Assembly: GCA_016715905.1 (NCBI GenBank)
Contig: JADJXI010000005.1
Span: 504,150 to 568,149 of the forward strand
DNA: 64,000 nucleotides
Origin: Sphingobacteriaceae bacterium
GTDB lineage: Bacteria; Bacteroidota; Bacteroidia; B-17B0; Aurantibacillaceae
Direction: 5' to 3'
Shown here: positions 1 through 8,385 of the stretch, piece after piece
Layout: the number at the start of each line of letters is the position of its first letter
Numbering within the stretch: position 1 is the stretch's first letter
Made by a program: the position numbers and the translations under genes
Notes under the pieces: model-generated
The model's input: the letters and a program-made list of their open reading frames with translations, nothing else
What the model was told of the DNA's origin: nothing
Databases searched by the model: none

Positions 1-714
1 GAAGGGAGAATGGCAGAACCTGAAAATATCGTGAATTCAATTATATATTTTTTTAATAAGGGACTTCCTTTGCATAAAAAAAATATTTTAATAAATGCAG
101 GTCCCACTTATGAGGCTATTGATCCGGTTCGTTTTATAGGGAACAGAAGTAGTGGTAAAATGGGTATAGCTATTGCCGAAGAATGTGCGAAACTTGGTGC
201 ACAGGTTACTTTGGTAATAGGGCCTTCACCTCATCGTCCTGTAAACTCTTCCATCCAAGTTCAGGAAATCGAAAATTCAGAGCAAATGCATTTACATTGC
301 GTTAAAGCTTTTAAAAATTGCGATATCGCCATTTGCACTGCCGCTGTTTCAGATTACAAACCTGCAAAAATTGAAAACAAAAAAATAAAAAAATCGGGGA
401 AAAATATCGAATTGAAACTTAACCAAACTGTTGACGTTATTAAAGCCTTAGGGGATATAAAAAACAAAAAACAGATTTTGGTTGGATTTGCATTAGAAAC
501 CGAAAATTTGCATGTTAATGCAAAGAAGAAATTAAAGGAAAAAAATCTAGATTTTATTGTAGCTAATGAAGCCGGTGGTGAAGGAGGATTTGGGTCTGAT
601 TTGAATCAGGTTAGCATCATTGATAAACACAATAAAATCACTAATTTTGAGTTAAAGTCAAAACAGCAAGTAGCCAGTGATATATTAGACTACCTAATTA
701 AAAATCTAATTTGA
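1..714 (+). CDS. coaBC: CoaBC, C-terminal phosphopantothenate-cysteine ligase part (5' truncated)
   Basis: The reading frame is open from base 1 and begins inside the protein (Glu-Gly-Arg-Met-Ala-Glu-Pro, the usual end of the CoaC decarboxylase half), so the gene starts outside the window and the ATG at 10 is internal. What is visible is the CoaB domain, which joins 4'-phosphopantothenate to cysteine in coenzyme A synthesis in the cytosol. Family signatures seen are GPTYEAIDPVRFIGNRSSGK early in the domain, the lysine-rich KIKKSG segment that contains the conserved catalytic-region lysine, and VGFALETE. The C terminus ends normally at TGA, which overlaps the TTG start of the next gene (TTGA), so the two are translationally coupled. 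The coaBC-DUF4835 order is common in Bacteroidota. Confidence 0.95.
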   Translation, partial: EGRMAEPENIVNSIIYFFNKGLPLHKKNILINAGPTYEAIDPVRFIGNRSSGKMGIAIAEECAKLGAQVTLVIGPSPHRPVNSSIQVQEIENSEQMHLHCVKAFKNCDIAICTAAVSDYKPAKIENKKIKKSGKNIELKLNQTVDVIKALGDIKNKKQILVGFALETENLHVNAKKKLKEKNLDFIVANEAGGEGGFGSDLNQVSIIDKHNKITNFELKSKQQVASDILDYLIKNLI

Positions 715-1607
715 AAAAAGTAATTGTCATAATTCTAGTAATGTTATTTGCTGTTTGTATTCAGGCACAGGAATTAAATTGTAACATTACCATAAACACC
801 GATCAGATTCAAGGTACGGCTGAAAAACAAATTTTTGAACAATTAAGAAAATCTGTATTTGAATTTATGAATAACACTAAATGGACTAGTGATATTTTTA
901 CCGCACAAGAAAAAATTGATTGTTCAATTTTAATTATTATAAAACAAAAAGTAAGTAACGAAGATTATTCTGCATCTATACAGGTTCAAAGTACCCGGCC
1001 GGTATTTAAAAGTTCATACCGTACACCGGTTTTTAATATGGAAGACGAAAATTTTGAATTTCGTTTTCAGCAGTTTACAACCCTTGATTTTAATATTAAT
1101 AGTTTTCAAAATAATTTAACGCAGGTATTGGCTTTTTATGCCTACGTGATTTTAGCAGTTGATTATGATACTTTTTCTTCCCTTGGAGGAACACCCTATT
1201 GGCAAAAAGCACAAACCATTGTAAACAATGCACAATCAGCGAATGAAAAAGGATGGAGAAGTAATGATGGAAATAAAAATCGGTATTGGTTAATTGAAAA
1301 TACTTTGCAACCTGTTTTTCAAGGTATACGAGATTGCATGTTTCAATATTGTTATTTAGGTTTGGATATCATGCATGAAAAAACAGAAGAAGGAAGAGCA
1401 AATATTTTAAAAGCATTGGATTTATTAAAGCCTGTATATCAAGCTCGTCCTGCCTCATTTAATATGCAATTATTTTTTAATGCAAAAACCGATGAATTGG
1501 TAAATATTTTCAAGGGCGCACAACCCGATGAAAAAGAAAAGGCCAGAGATGTGCTCATGACGGTAGACCCTGCGAACACAACAAAATATCTCAAAATAGC
1601 CGGTTAA
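711..1607 (+). CDS. porD: DUF4835 / PorD-type T9SS-associated protein
   Basis: A 298-residue exported protein with an N-terminal signal peptide (residues 1-19, ending Cys-Ile-Gln-Ala-Gln). The rest matches what I know of the DUF4835 family: beta-rich first half with QSTRPVF and FEFRF segments, then a helical second half containing GWRSNDGNKNRYWLIEN. The family is annotated as the T9SS-associated protein PorD and usually lies directly after coaBC, as here. The start is TTG overlapping the coaBC stop by four bases. No ATG in this frame precedes the signal peptide, so TTG is the natural choice. Molecular role within T9SS is not clear from sequence. Family assignment is strong, functional label moderate. 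Confidence 0.85.
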   Translation: MKKVIVIILVMLFAVCIQAQELNCNITINTDQIQGTAEKQIFEQLRKSVFEFMNNTKWTSDIFTAQEKIDCSILIIIKQKVSNEDYSASIQVQSTRPVFKSSYRTPVFNMEDENFEFRFQQFTTLDFNINSFQNNLTQVLAFYAYVILAVDYDTFSSLGGTPYWQKAQTIVNNAQSANEKGWRSNDGNKNRYWLIENTLQPVFQGIRDCMFQYCYLGLDIMHEKTEEGRANILKALDLLKPVYQARPASFNMQLFFNAKTDELVNIFKGAQPDEKEKARDVLMTVDPANTTKYLKIAG

Positions 1608-1701
1608 TTGCCTGTTTTTGCACCGATTTGCGAATTTTAACACCATTTTTATACTCTAAAAAATAAATAAAACTATCTTTATATAAATAAAAATTTAAAA
1701 C

Positions 1702-2007
1702 ATGAAAAAAACATTATTTACCATAGCTTTTGTGTCGTTATTTGCAATTGCTGCTAATGCCCAAGACAGTAAGACTAAAAAAGATTCTAAACCTAAAACT
1801 GAAAAGGCTCCCGTATCAACAGATGCAGCTGCTCCGGCAGTAAATGCTGACGGAACTTTAGTAACGGAAACTGCAACTGAAGTAAAAAAAGAAGAAACAA
1901 CGCCAACTACTAAAAAATCAAGAATGGCCATCAACCAAAAAGGAACGCCGGCCAGTTCAAAAAATACCACTAAGGAAGATAAGGCTGCCACAGGCAATCC
2001 GAAATAA
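1702..2007 (+). CDS. small secreted Lys/Thr/Ala-rich hypothetical protein
   Basis: A 101-residue protein with a clear signal peptide (residues 1-20, cleaved after Ala-Asn-Ala before Gln-Asp). The mature part is low complexity, rich in Lys, Thr, Ala and Glu, and probably disordered, with no recognisable domain. It starts at ATG after an A-rich leader and is followed 21 bp later by a strong hairpin terminator. I do not recognise a family. A 142-codon minus-strand frame covers the same bases but has no independent support. The signal peptide and terminator favour this plus-strand gene. Confidence 0.7.
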   Translation: MKKTLFTIAFVSLFAIAANAQDSKTKKDSKPKTEKAPVSTDAAAPAVNADGTLVTETATEVKKEETTPTTKKSRMAINQKGTPASSKNTTKEDKAATGNPK

Positions 2008-2021
2008 TTTTTAATAGGAAT

Positions 2022-2054
2022 AAAAAAAGCCCGAATTTTTATTCGGGCTTTTTT
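2022..2054. terminator. bidirectional rho-independent terminator
   Basis: Perfect 8-bp stem GCCCGAAT (2029-2036) / ATTCGGGC (2041-2048) with a TTTT loop, flanked by an A-run on the left and a T-run on the right. It can stop transcription of the small secreted gene on the plus strand and of the convergent TPR gene on the minus strand. Confidence 0.9.
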
Positions 2055-2082
2055 GTTAATGTAATAACTAGTAATCGGATAA

Positions 2083-3792
2083 TTAATGTATAATTTTATT
2101 TTTTTCCGATAAAATTTTCTCAATATACTGATGTGTTGGCAATAAAGAATTTTGAATTCTTTTTGCGTAATGAATACTATCTAAAATCTCACATTGCTTT
2201 TCTTCTATTATCTCTTTTTGTTTTTTTGTCACTTTTAGAGTTCGGAAAATATAAAAAGAAACAATTATAACAAGTAATAAGCCAAAGGCAATAGCGAATA
2301 TTATTATTTTTTGAACTCTATTTTTTTCTTCAGATAATAATCGTTCTTTTTCTTGTTCTTTCAACAATAAAGCCTCTTTTTTTTCAAATTCGTAATTAAT
2401 TTGACTCCGAATTAAAAGTTTATTATTCTTTTCATTATTAATTATGCTACTATAAGTTAATCCTAATCTATAATTTTCCATTGATGATTTAAAGTCGCCC
2501 AATATCGAATCAATTTTGTACTTGTTTGTAGTGGAGGAAACAATTAATGAAGGAGCCATAAGATTTAAAGCAATTTGCAAAGAACTATCAGCATAAGCTT
2601 TAGCCAACTTAATATTTAATACGTTTTTTCTATTATGTAGATATTTTTTTATATACAGCAAACTTAATTTAGACATGCAATTTGAAATTTGACCCTTATC
2701 TCCAAGGTTACGATACTTTTGTAGGGCCATATTAAATAATTCATTTGATTCAGAATAATTTTCGATGTCGGTTAATATTGATGCTATGTTAACATAAGAT
2801 CCAGCAATTCCATAATTATCCTTTAATTTTTCTTTTAAGGCGAGGCTTTTTCTGTGATAATATAGTGCTGTATTATTATCCCCTTTTTTATCATATTCTA
2901 ACGCAATATTATTATAGATATAGGCTATTATTCGTTCGCTATTTATTTCCTTAGCTACAATTAGTGCTTTTTGAAAGTACTCAATTGCTTTTTCATCATT
3001 TGTGGTTTGATAGAGGTGCGCTATATTATTCAATACCGTTGCAATTAGGTTTTTATTTTCAATTTTCTCATAATGTTTCAAACATTTATGCCAATTGGCT
3101 AATGCCTCCGGTATATTACCTTTTTGAAATTGAAGATAAGCCAGATTCATTATGTTTTCAATGTGAAAATTTATGTCGCCGCAATCAATGGAATAAATGC
3201 AAGCTTCTTGAAAATACTTAATTGCCGCGTCATAATTACTTTTATTACCTTCATGAAAGCCGATATTCGCAAAAGCCGTTGATAATATTTTTTTATTGCC
3301 CGTAAGTTTACTTATACGTATCACTTTTTGATAATAATGAAGAACTTCTTCTGATTTCCCTTCTTCTTCACCAACATAAGCTAGCTGTAGAAGTGTATTT
3401 GCTAATCCGTCAGGATTCTCTGCCTGTGACATTAATTTGCAGGTATTTTGAAAATATTTTTCGGTTTTTTCCAATTCGCCCATTTTTTTAGATAAAACGC
3501 CTAATCGGTATTCAGCAGCAGCTAATCCAATTTTTGCATTTTTGGATATACTAGAAACATTGTTTTCTTTCAATTGGAGAGCGATATTTTTGGCGCTCAA
3601 AATATTATTTTTGGCTTGTACGAATGTAGTATCGGTATCTGAGATTAATAATAGCAATTTCATTTTGATACTATCTTGAGAAGAAGCTTTCAATATCTTA
3701 ATTAAAGAATCTTCATTTTGACAAAAAACGAATTGGCTTGAAAAAACCAAGTAAAATACGATTATGATTAACTTTAAGAAATTAAATTGCAT
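2083..3792 (-). CDS. TPR-TM-YAKRIQ sensor lacking a phosphatase domain
   Basis: A 569-residue protein: signal peptide at 1-25 (ending Phe-Cys-Gln), about ten tetratricopeptide repeats over roughly residues 75-440, an alpha-helical linker, one membrane segment near 495-518 (FAIAFGLLLVIIVSFYIF), and a cytoplasmic coiled coil ending in the helix ILDSIHYAKRIQNSLLPT, with the Tyr at about 542. In full-length relatives in this window (45695-47788 and 24205-27675) the same helix leads straight into a SpoIIE/PP2C domain. Here the protein stops 27 residues after the Tyr. A good terminator follows, and no phosphatase remnant is visible, so this is unlikely to be recent decay. Expected topology is periplasmic TPR and cytosolic helix. 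Partner and signal are unknown. Confidence 0.85.
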   Translation of the reverse strand: MQFNFLKLIIIVFYLVFSSQFVFCQNEDSLIKILKASSQDSIKMKLLLLISDTDTTFVQAKNNILSAKNIALQLKENNVSSISKNAKIGLAAAEYRLGVLSKKMGELEKTEKYFQNTCKLMSQAENPDGLANTLLQLAYVGEEEGKSEEVLHYYQKVIRISKLTGNKKILSTAFANIGFHEGNKSNYDAAIKYFQEACIYSIDCGDINFHIENIMNLAYLQFQKGNIPEALANWHKCLKHYEKIENKNLIATVLNNIAHLYQTTNDEKAIEYFQKALIVAKEINSERIIAYIYNNIALEYDKKGDNNTALYYHRKSLALKEKLKDNYGIAGSYVNIASILTDIENYSESNELFNMALQKYRNLGDKGQISNCMSKLSLLYIKKYLHNRKNVLNIKLAKAYADSSLQIALNLMAPSLIVSSTTNKYKIDSILGDFKSSMENYRLGLTYSSIINNEKNNKLLIRSQINYEFEKKEALLLKEQEKERLLSEEKNRVQKIIIFAIAFGLLLVIIVSFYIFRTLKVTKKQKEIIEEKQCEILDSIHYAKRIQNSLLPTHQYIEKILSEKNKIIH

Positions 3793-3904
3793 GGATAGAA
3801 TTTCAAGAAATTAAATTTATGGTAATAACTCTTCTTTGATGAAATTCGCTTAAAATGAAATTTATGATACTGAAAAAGGACATCATTCAGAGAAACAGTA
3901 TGCA

Positions 3905-4513
3905 TCAAGATTTTTTGCGTTGATTTAATTCGTCGCGAATTTTAGAAGCCATTTCATATTGTTCTTCATCCAATGCTGTTTTTAGCATGTTTTTCAATTC
4001 TTCTGTACTTTTATCTTTGTAAGAATCTGTACCTGATAAAGAAACTTCGCCTTCAGTTGTTTTTTCACTAATTTCTTCATCACTCAATGGAGGGGTAGAT
4101 TCATCATCTAACACAATTCCGGCATTCTTTAAAATAAACTCGTGTGTAAAAATCGGACAATTAAAACGAACAGCCAAGGCAATAGCATCACTGGTTCTTG
4201 CATCAATTTCAACATCTTTTGTTCCGTCATTACACATCAATTTGGCATAAAATATTCCTTCCACTAAATTGTATATTAATACCTCCGTTACCTGAATATT
4301 GAAAGTTTCAGCAAATGATTTAAATAGATCGTGGGTTAGTGGTCGGCTAGGGCTCATTTTTTCTAATTCAATGGCAATAGCCTGCGCTTCAAACCCACCT
4401 ATTATAATTGGTAATCGTCTGCTACCCGCACTCTCACCCAAAACGAGCGCATAGGCTCCACTTTGCGTTTGACTATACGACAGCCCTACAATTTCCAACC
4501 TAACCTTTTTCAT
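3905..4513 (-). CDS. bifunctional nuclease (DUF151) family protein with UVR motif
   Basis: A 202-residue cytosolic protein. Residues about 1-140 match the bifunctional nuclease (BFN/DUF151) family: LGESAGSRRLPIIIGGFEAQ followed by ARTSDAIALAVRF. Members have been reported to have DNase/RNase activity, but their role in bacteria is poorly defined. The C-terminal 35 residues (STEELKNMLKTALDEEQYEMA onward) form a UvrB/UvrC-type helical hairpin motif, typical of Bacteroidota BFN proteins and suggesting protein-protein contact. I choose the ATG at 4513 over the TTG at 4519. It lies 30 bp upstream of etfA on the same strand and may be cotranscribed with it. Confidence 0.85.
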   Translation of the reverse strand: MKKVRLEIVGLSYSQTQSGAYALVLGESAGSRRLPIIIGGFEAQAIAIELEKMSPSRPLTHDLFKSFAETFNIQVTEVLIYNLVEGIFYAKLMCNDGTKDVEIDARTSDAIALAVRFNCPIFTHEFILKNAGIVLDDESTPPLSDEEISEKTTEGEVSLSGTDSYKDKSTEELKNMLKTALDEEQYEMASKIRDELNQRKKS

Positions 4514-4543
4514 TTTCAATATTAAAGATAAGAATAAATAAAA

Positions 4544-5521
4544 TTAATTTTGGCTGGCCTTAAATTTTTTGATTGATTCAGTAAGTTTAGGTAAAATGCT
4601 AAAAGCATCACCAACTATTCCATAATCGGCAGATTTAAAGAAAGGTGCTTCCTTATCGTTATTAATTACTACAATGGTTTTGCTACCATTTACTCCGGCT
4701 AAATGCTGAATAGCACCCGAAATACCAACGGCAATATATAAATTGGGTCTGATTGCTACGCCGGTTTGTCCCACGTGTTCATGATGTGGTCTCCAATGCA
4801 TATCGGCTACAGGGCGCGAACAAGCCGTAGTAGCACCTAAGGCGCCCGCTAATTCTTCTACTATTCCCCAATGTTCAGGTCCTTTTAATCCTCTTCCTGC
4901 GCTTACTACCAGTTCGGCTTCCGGAAGCGGAATCATTCCTCCTGATTGAATAGCTTTAACTTCTTTGATTTTTATTTTTGCTGTGTAGTTACTTAAGTCA
5001 GGGGTGAATTCACTCACGGTTGCTTTATTTTCGCTTGCGGTAACCGGAAAACTATTTGGTAATAAAGAAATAATTTTCACATCGCTATTGATTACATAGG
5101 TTGCCACTGCCTTTCCGGAGAATACATTTTTTTTCACTTCAAATGTGTTGCCGTTTACTACAGGCACGTCAACAGCGCCGGCTACTAAACCTGCCTTTAA
5201 TTTTGCAGATAATCTGGGAGCAACAGCTTTTCCCGTTAAATCAAAAGCGAATATTAAAGCCTTTGCGTTTTCAGCTTTGGCGGCTTGTTCAATAGCTAAA
5301 CTTAAAGCAATAGAATCGCTATTTAAAATATCATTTTTTACACTAAGTATTTTTGAAGCACCCGCTTTACCAATTTCTTCCAATTGCGCAGCATCGGCAT
5401 TATTTACAAAAGCTGTAACACTGCTGCCTGTTAATACGGCAATTTTATTGGCGTAATTAATACACTCGAGTGACGCCTTTTTCACTCTTCCTTTATTTAT
5501 TTCTGCTAATACTAAAATCAT
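4544..5521 (-). CDS. etfA: electron transfer flavoprotein subunit alpha
   Basis: A 325-residue EtfA, normal length. The N-terminal half is the adenine-nucleotide alpha-hydrolase-like fold. The C-terminal half carries the FAD-binding signature: AGRGLKGPEHW, ACSRPVADMHW, HVGQTG and then NLYIAVGISGAIQHLAGVNG, ending with a FKSADYGIVGDAF segment. With EtfB it takes electrons from acyl-CoA dehydrogenases such as the glutaryl-CoA dehydrogenase-like protein at 55.3 kb, and passes them to ETF-quinone oxidoreductase. It lies 22 bp downstream of etfB in a two-gene operon. Assignment is secure. Confidence 0.97.
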   Translation of the reverse strand: MILVLAEINKGRVKKASLECINYANKIAVLTGSSVTAFVNNADAAQLEEIGKAGASKILSVKNDILNSDSIALSLAIEQAAKAENAKALIFAFDLTGKAVAPRLSAKLKAGLVAGAVDVPVVNGNTFEVKKNVFSGKAVATYVINSDVKIISLLPNSFPVTASENKATVSEFTPDLSNYTAKIKIKEVKAIQSGGMIPLPEAELVVSAGRGLKGPEHWGIVEELAGALGATTACSRPVADMHWRPHHEHVGQTGVAIRPNLYIAVGISGAIQHLAGVNGSKTIVVINNDKEAPFFKSADYGIVGDAFSILPKLTESIKKFKASQN

Positions 5522-5543
5522 AATTTCCTTCGCTTAATTTTTA

Positions 5544-6287
5544 TTAAATCACTTTTGCCTCGGTGTGTAATAATTGAACTAATTCATCAATGTTATCTTC
5601 AGTTATCATTTTACAAGTAGTACGGCCTTGACTTAATGTAAATGACTTTATACTAGTTGTAGCGTTGCTTGCAATTGCAGGAATCACTTCCAAAGGTTTA
5701 GTACGTGCTGCCATAATTCCTCTCATATTTGGAATACGTTGTTCGGCCATTCCTTTAGCACAACTAACCACTAATGGCGTGGAACACTCAACAATTTGTG
5801 TGCCACCTTCTACATCTTGTTCCAAGGTGCAGGTAGAACCATTCATGTCTAATTTTGTTGCTAATGAAACAAAAGGTAAATCCATTTCTCCGGCTATCAT
5901 CCCGCCTACAGAAGATCCATTATAATTTATGGTTTCTTTACCAACCAAAATCAAATCATATGCATTCGATTTTGCGTAAGCAGCAATATTCTGAGCTACA
6001 AATAAGGCATCCGGACTTTCAGCATCAATTCTTACCGCATTATCTGCACCTAATGCCAAACCTTTACGAATAGTAGCTTCACTATCTGCTAATCCAACGT
6101 GAATTAAAGTAACTTTTTCGGCCACATTGGCTTCCTTTAATTCTAATGCTTTAACCAAGGCATACCATTCATCGTATGGATTGATTACAAAAGTAACACC
6201 GGCACTATTAAATTTAGTGTCACCATCGGTAAATTGAATTTTTGTGGTTGTATCAGGCACATTGCTGATGGCTACAAGTATCTTCAT
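5544..6287 (-). CDS. etfB: electron transfer flavoprotein subunit beta
   Basis: A 247-residue EtfB of normal length starting at ATG 6287. The start MKILVAISNVPDT, the INPYDEWYALVKALE helix, LGADNAVRI and the nucleotide-binding NYNGSSVGGMIAGEMDLPFV segment are characteristic. It forms the heterodimeric FAD/AMP-containing ETF with the product of the next gene, etfA. It is the first gene of the etfBA pair, and a TATTTTTG element on the minus strand at 6308-6315 could serve as its -7 box, although no -33 TTG is placed correctly. Assignment is secure. Confidence 0.97.
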   Translation of the reverse strand: MKILVAISNVPDTTTKIQFTDGDTKFNSAGVTFVINPYDEWYALVKALELKEANVAEKVTLIHVGLADSEATIRKGLALGADNAVRIDAESPDALFVAQNIAAYAKSNAYDLILVGKETINYNGSSVGGMIAGEMDLPFVSLATKLDMNGSTCTLEQDVEGGTQIVECSTPLVVSCAKGMAEQRIPNMRGIMAARTKPLEVIPAIASNATTSIKSFTLSQGRTTCKMITEDNIDELVQLLHTEAKVI

Positions 6288-6307
6288 TTGTTAAAAAATT
6301 AGGAATG

Positions 6308-6315
6308 CAAAAATA
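6308..6315 (-). promoter_or_regulatory. possible -7 promoter element for etfBA
   Basis: Minus-strand TATTTTTG matches the Bacteroidota TAnnTTTG -7 consensus, about 20 bases before the etfB ATG. No -33 TTG is seen at the expected distance, and such matches are common in AT-rich DNA. Confidence 0.25.
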
Positions 6316-6426
6316 GCAATTTTATTGAGCTAATAAAACGCTTTTTAGCCTAAAATAGCTTATAGTTAATAACGTATGAATAAAAAAATGCCGGAAAAAA
6401 TTTACAATAAAAGAAAGATAAAATAT

Positions 6427-7026
6427 TTAGCTGGTGATTGCTATATTTTGTTCTTCTATCATTTTTTTTAAATTTAATAATGCGTATCGCATTCTGCCTA
6501 ATGCTGTATTAATAGAAACGCCGCTAAACTCTGCAATTTCTTTAAAACTCATATCATAATAGGTACGCATTAAAACAACTTCCCTTTGATCAAGAGGTAG
6601 TTTTTGAATTAAGGCCCTTACATTATATTTCGTTTTTTCATCTTGCTGTACAAGCATGTCGGCCGTTTCCTCCGATGAAATGGAGTGAAAAGCAGTTATT
6701 TCTTCGCCTTCTTCATTCACGTAAACCGGAGCCGGTGGCATTTTCTTTAAAGCACGATAATGGTCAATAATTAAATTTCGGGCAATTCGTAATACCCAAG
6801 GTAAAAATTTACCTTCCTCATTGTATTGCCCCCTTTTAAGGGTTTGTATTACTTTAAAAAAAGTTTCTTGAAAAACATCATTAGCTAATTCTCGGTCTTT
6901 AGTCACGCAAATAATGGATGTAAAGATTTTAGTTTTGTGTCTTTCCAACAAAACGGCTAACGATTCTTCTTTTCCTGAGATGTAGAGTTGAACCAACTCT
7001 GTATCATTCAATAACTGAATAGACAT
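6427..7026 (-). CDS. ECF-type RNA polymerase sigma factor
   Basis: A 199-residue sigma-70 family factor of the extracytoplasmic-function type. Region 2 is seen in NDVFQETFFKVIQTLKRGQY and FLPWVLRIARNLIIDHYRA, and region 4 in LPLDQREVVLMRTYYDMSFK and the helix-turn-helix EIAEFSGVSINTALGRMRYA. It directs RNA polymerase to a specific promoter set. No anti-sigma gene is adjacent on the minus strand, and downstream come about 140 bp of noncoding DNA and then etfB, so it is probably a single-gene unit. A perfect TATATTTG lies upstream. The regulon cannot be read from the sequence. Confidence 0.92.
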   Translation of the reverse strand: MSIQLLNDTELVQLYISGKEESLAVLLERHKTKIFTSIICVTKDRELANDVFQETFFKVIQTLKRGQYNEEGKFLPWVLRIARNLIIDHYRALKKMPPAPVYVNEEGEEITAFHSISSEETADMLVQQDEKTKYNVRALIQKLPLDQREVVLMRTYYDMSFKEIAEFSGVSINTALGRMRYALLNLKKMIEEQNIAITS

Positions 7027-7110
7027 ATTTTTTTACTTGCTTTTAAATTAATAGTGCGGAGATTGCTAGTAAAAGTCTATTCTATAAAAATGATTTTTAG
7101 ATTGTTTAAG

Positions 7111-7118
7111 CAAATATA
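7111..7118 (-). promoter_or_regulatory. possible -7 promoter element for the sigma-factor gene
   Basis: Minus-strand TATATTTG, a perfect TAnnTTTG match, about 85 bases before the sigma-factor ATG. A correctly spaced -33 TTG is not evident. Confidence 0.3.
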
Positions 7119-7243
7119 GACCATTTTGCTTAAGTATTGAAATTGAAATGTTAATTTTGGCCTTGTTTTGAGTGAAATGATGAGTTTAATGAGTCAAAAA
7201 CTACTTAATAATAGCCAATTACAAATTATTGGGCATAAAAAAA

Positions 7244-7339
7244 GGGTAAGCTACTCTCATCGCACCGCTACAACCACTTACCCTTGCTACGTTCCCGTCC
7301 TGGGGGATTCAGCAGGAGCTGGTCGTGAGAGACTTACCC
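7244..7339 (-). ncRNA. ffs: signal recognition particle RNA (small, 4.5S-type)
   Basis: On the minus strand the RNA starts GGGTAAGTCTCTCA and ends TGAGAGTAGCTTACCC. These ends pair (GGGTAAG/CTTACCC and CTCTCA/TGAGAG), giving one long hairpin of about 96 nt. The apical domain reads CCCCCAGGACGGGAACGTAG followed by CAAGGG. This is the conserved SRP core: CAGG opposite AGCA around a GGAA-type tetraloop, the Ffh (SRP54) binding site. It lacks an Alu domain, as expected for the small bacterial form. On the minus strand a run of seven T follows the 3' end (plus-strand A-run 7237-7243), which fits intrinsic termination. It lies in the 396-bp gap between the sigma factor and the glycosyltransferase. 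Nothing else is evident in that gap. Confidence 0.93.
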
Positions 7340-7422
7340 GAGGCAAAATTAACAATAATTTTAATTTTAAGGGAAAAATAAAATAAATTGCATTACTTCA
7401 CTCCTGATATTTGTAAAACGAT

Positions 7423-8385
7423 ATGAATCTATCCATAGTTATCCCCTTATTTAATGAAAAAGAATCTTTGCCGGAGTTGTATGAATGGATAGTAAGGGTA
7501 ATGCATGAAAATTCTTATTCTTATGAGATTATTTTTATTGATGATGGAAGTAAAGATGAATCATGGGAGGTTATTCGGAATTTGTCAGATAAAAATAAAC
7601 AGGTTAAAGGAATAAAATTCAGTCGTAATTATGGCAAATCGCCTGCTCTTCAAGTTGGATTTGAAGCTGCACAGGGTGATGTTGTAATAACTATGGATGC
7701 CGACTTGCAGGATAGTCCGGATGAAATACCCGGTTTGTACAACATGATTGTTCAAGAAAAATATGATTTGGTAAGTGGATGGAAAAAGAAACGATATGAT
7801 AATGCATTTACTAAAAATTTACCTTCTAAATTATATAATTGGACAAACCGAAAAATTAGTGGAATAAAGCTGCATGATATGAATTGCGGACTAAAGGCCT
7901 ATAGAAATAAAGTAATAAAAAGTATTGAGGTTTATGGAGAAATGCATCGCTTCATTCCGGTAATGGCCAAAGCAGCGGGTTTCGATAGAATAGGAGAGAA
8001 AGTAGTTAAACATCAGGCCAGAAAATATGGTTATTCCAAATTTGGTTGGAACCGTTTTATTAATGGTTTTTTGGATTTACTAACCATAACATTTCTATCT
8101 AAATTCGGAAAAAGACCTATGCACTTTTTTGGTTTGGTAGGCACATTAATTTTTATTTTAGGATTTGGCTTTGCATTTTACTTAGGTGTTTATAAATTGT
8201 ATTGTTCTTATATGCATATTTCGGCTCGTTTGTTAACTGAACGCCCTTCTTTTTATATTTCGCTTACCTGTATGATGTTGGGCAGCATGATGTTCTTGGC
8301 CGGTTTTTTAGGCGAATTAATTCTCAGAAACAGTCCTGTTCGGAATGCTTATTTAAAGGATGAGGTTCTAAATATCACGGAATGA
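7423..8385 (+). CDS. family 2 glycosyltransferase (DPM1/DPG-synthase-like) with C-terminal TM segments
   Basis: A 320-residue membrane glycosyltransferase. The GT-A fold occupies residues 1 to about 230, with SIVIPLFNEKESLPELY at the start, the nucleotide-binding IIFIDDGSKDESW and the metal-binding VITMDADLQDSPDEIP. The HDMNCGLKAYR segment is typical of dolichyl/undecaprenyl-phosphate mannose or glucose synthases and ArnC-like enzymes. Two membrane helices follow (about 235-265 and 280-305). It probably loads a sugar onto a polyprenyl-phosphate carrier for envelope glycan assembly, though the sugar is unknown. Its stop overlaps the next gene by four bases (ATGA), so the pair is coupled. Confidence 0.9.
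   Translation: MNLSIVIPLFNEKESLPELYEWIVRVMHENSYSYEIIFIDDGSKDESWEVIRNLSDKNKQVKGIKFSRNYGKSPALQVGFEAAQGDVVITMDADLQDSPDEIPGLYNMIVQEKYDLVSGWKKKRYDNAFTKNLPSKLYNWTNRKISGIKLHDMNCGLKAYRNKVIKSIEVYGEMHRFIPVMAKAAGFDRIGEKVVKHQARKYGYSKFGWNRFINGFLDLLTITFLSKFGKRPMHFFGLVGTLIFILGFGFAFYLGVYKLYCSYMHISARLLTERPSFYISLTCMMLGSMMFLAGFLGELILRNSPVRNAYLKDEVLNITE

Noticed and set aside
1695..2123. 142-codon minus-strand frame across the small secreted gene
   Set aside because: It runs through a strong terminator, and the opposite strand has a clear signal peptide and proper terminator. Its hydrophobic look comes from antisense reading of Lys/Thr/Ala codons.
7168..7386. 72-codon plus-strand frame over the SRP RNA
   Set aside because: The bases form the SRP RNA hairpin on the minus strand, and the translation resembles no protein.
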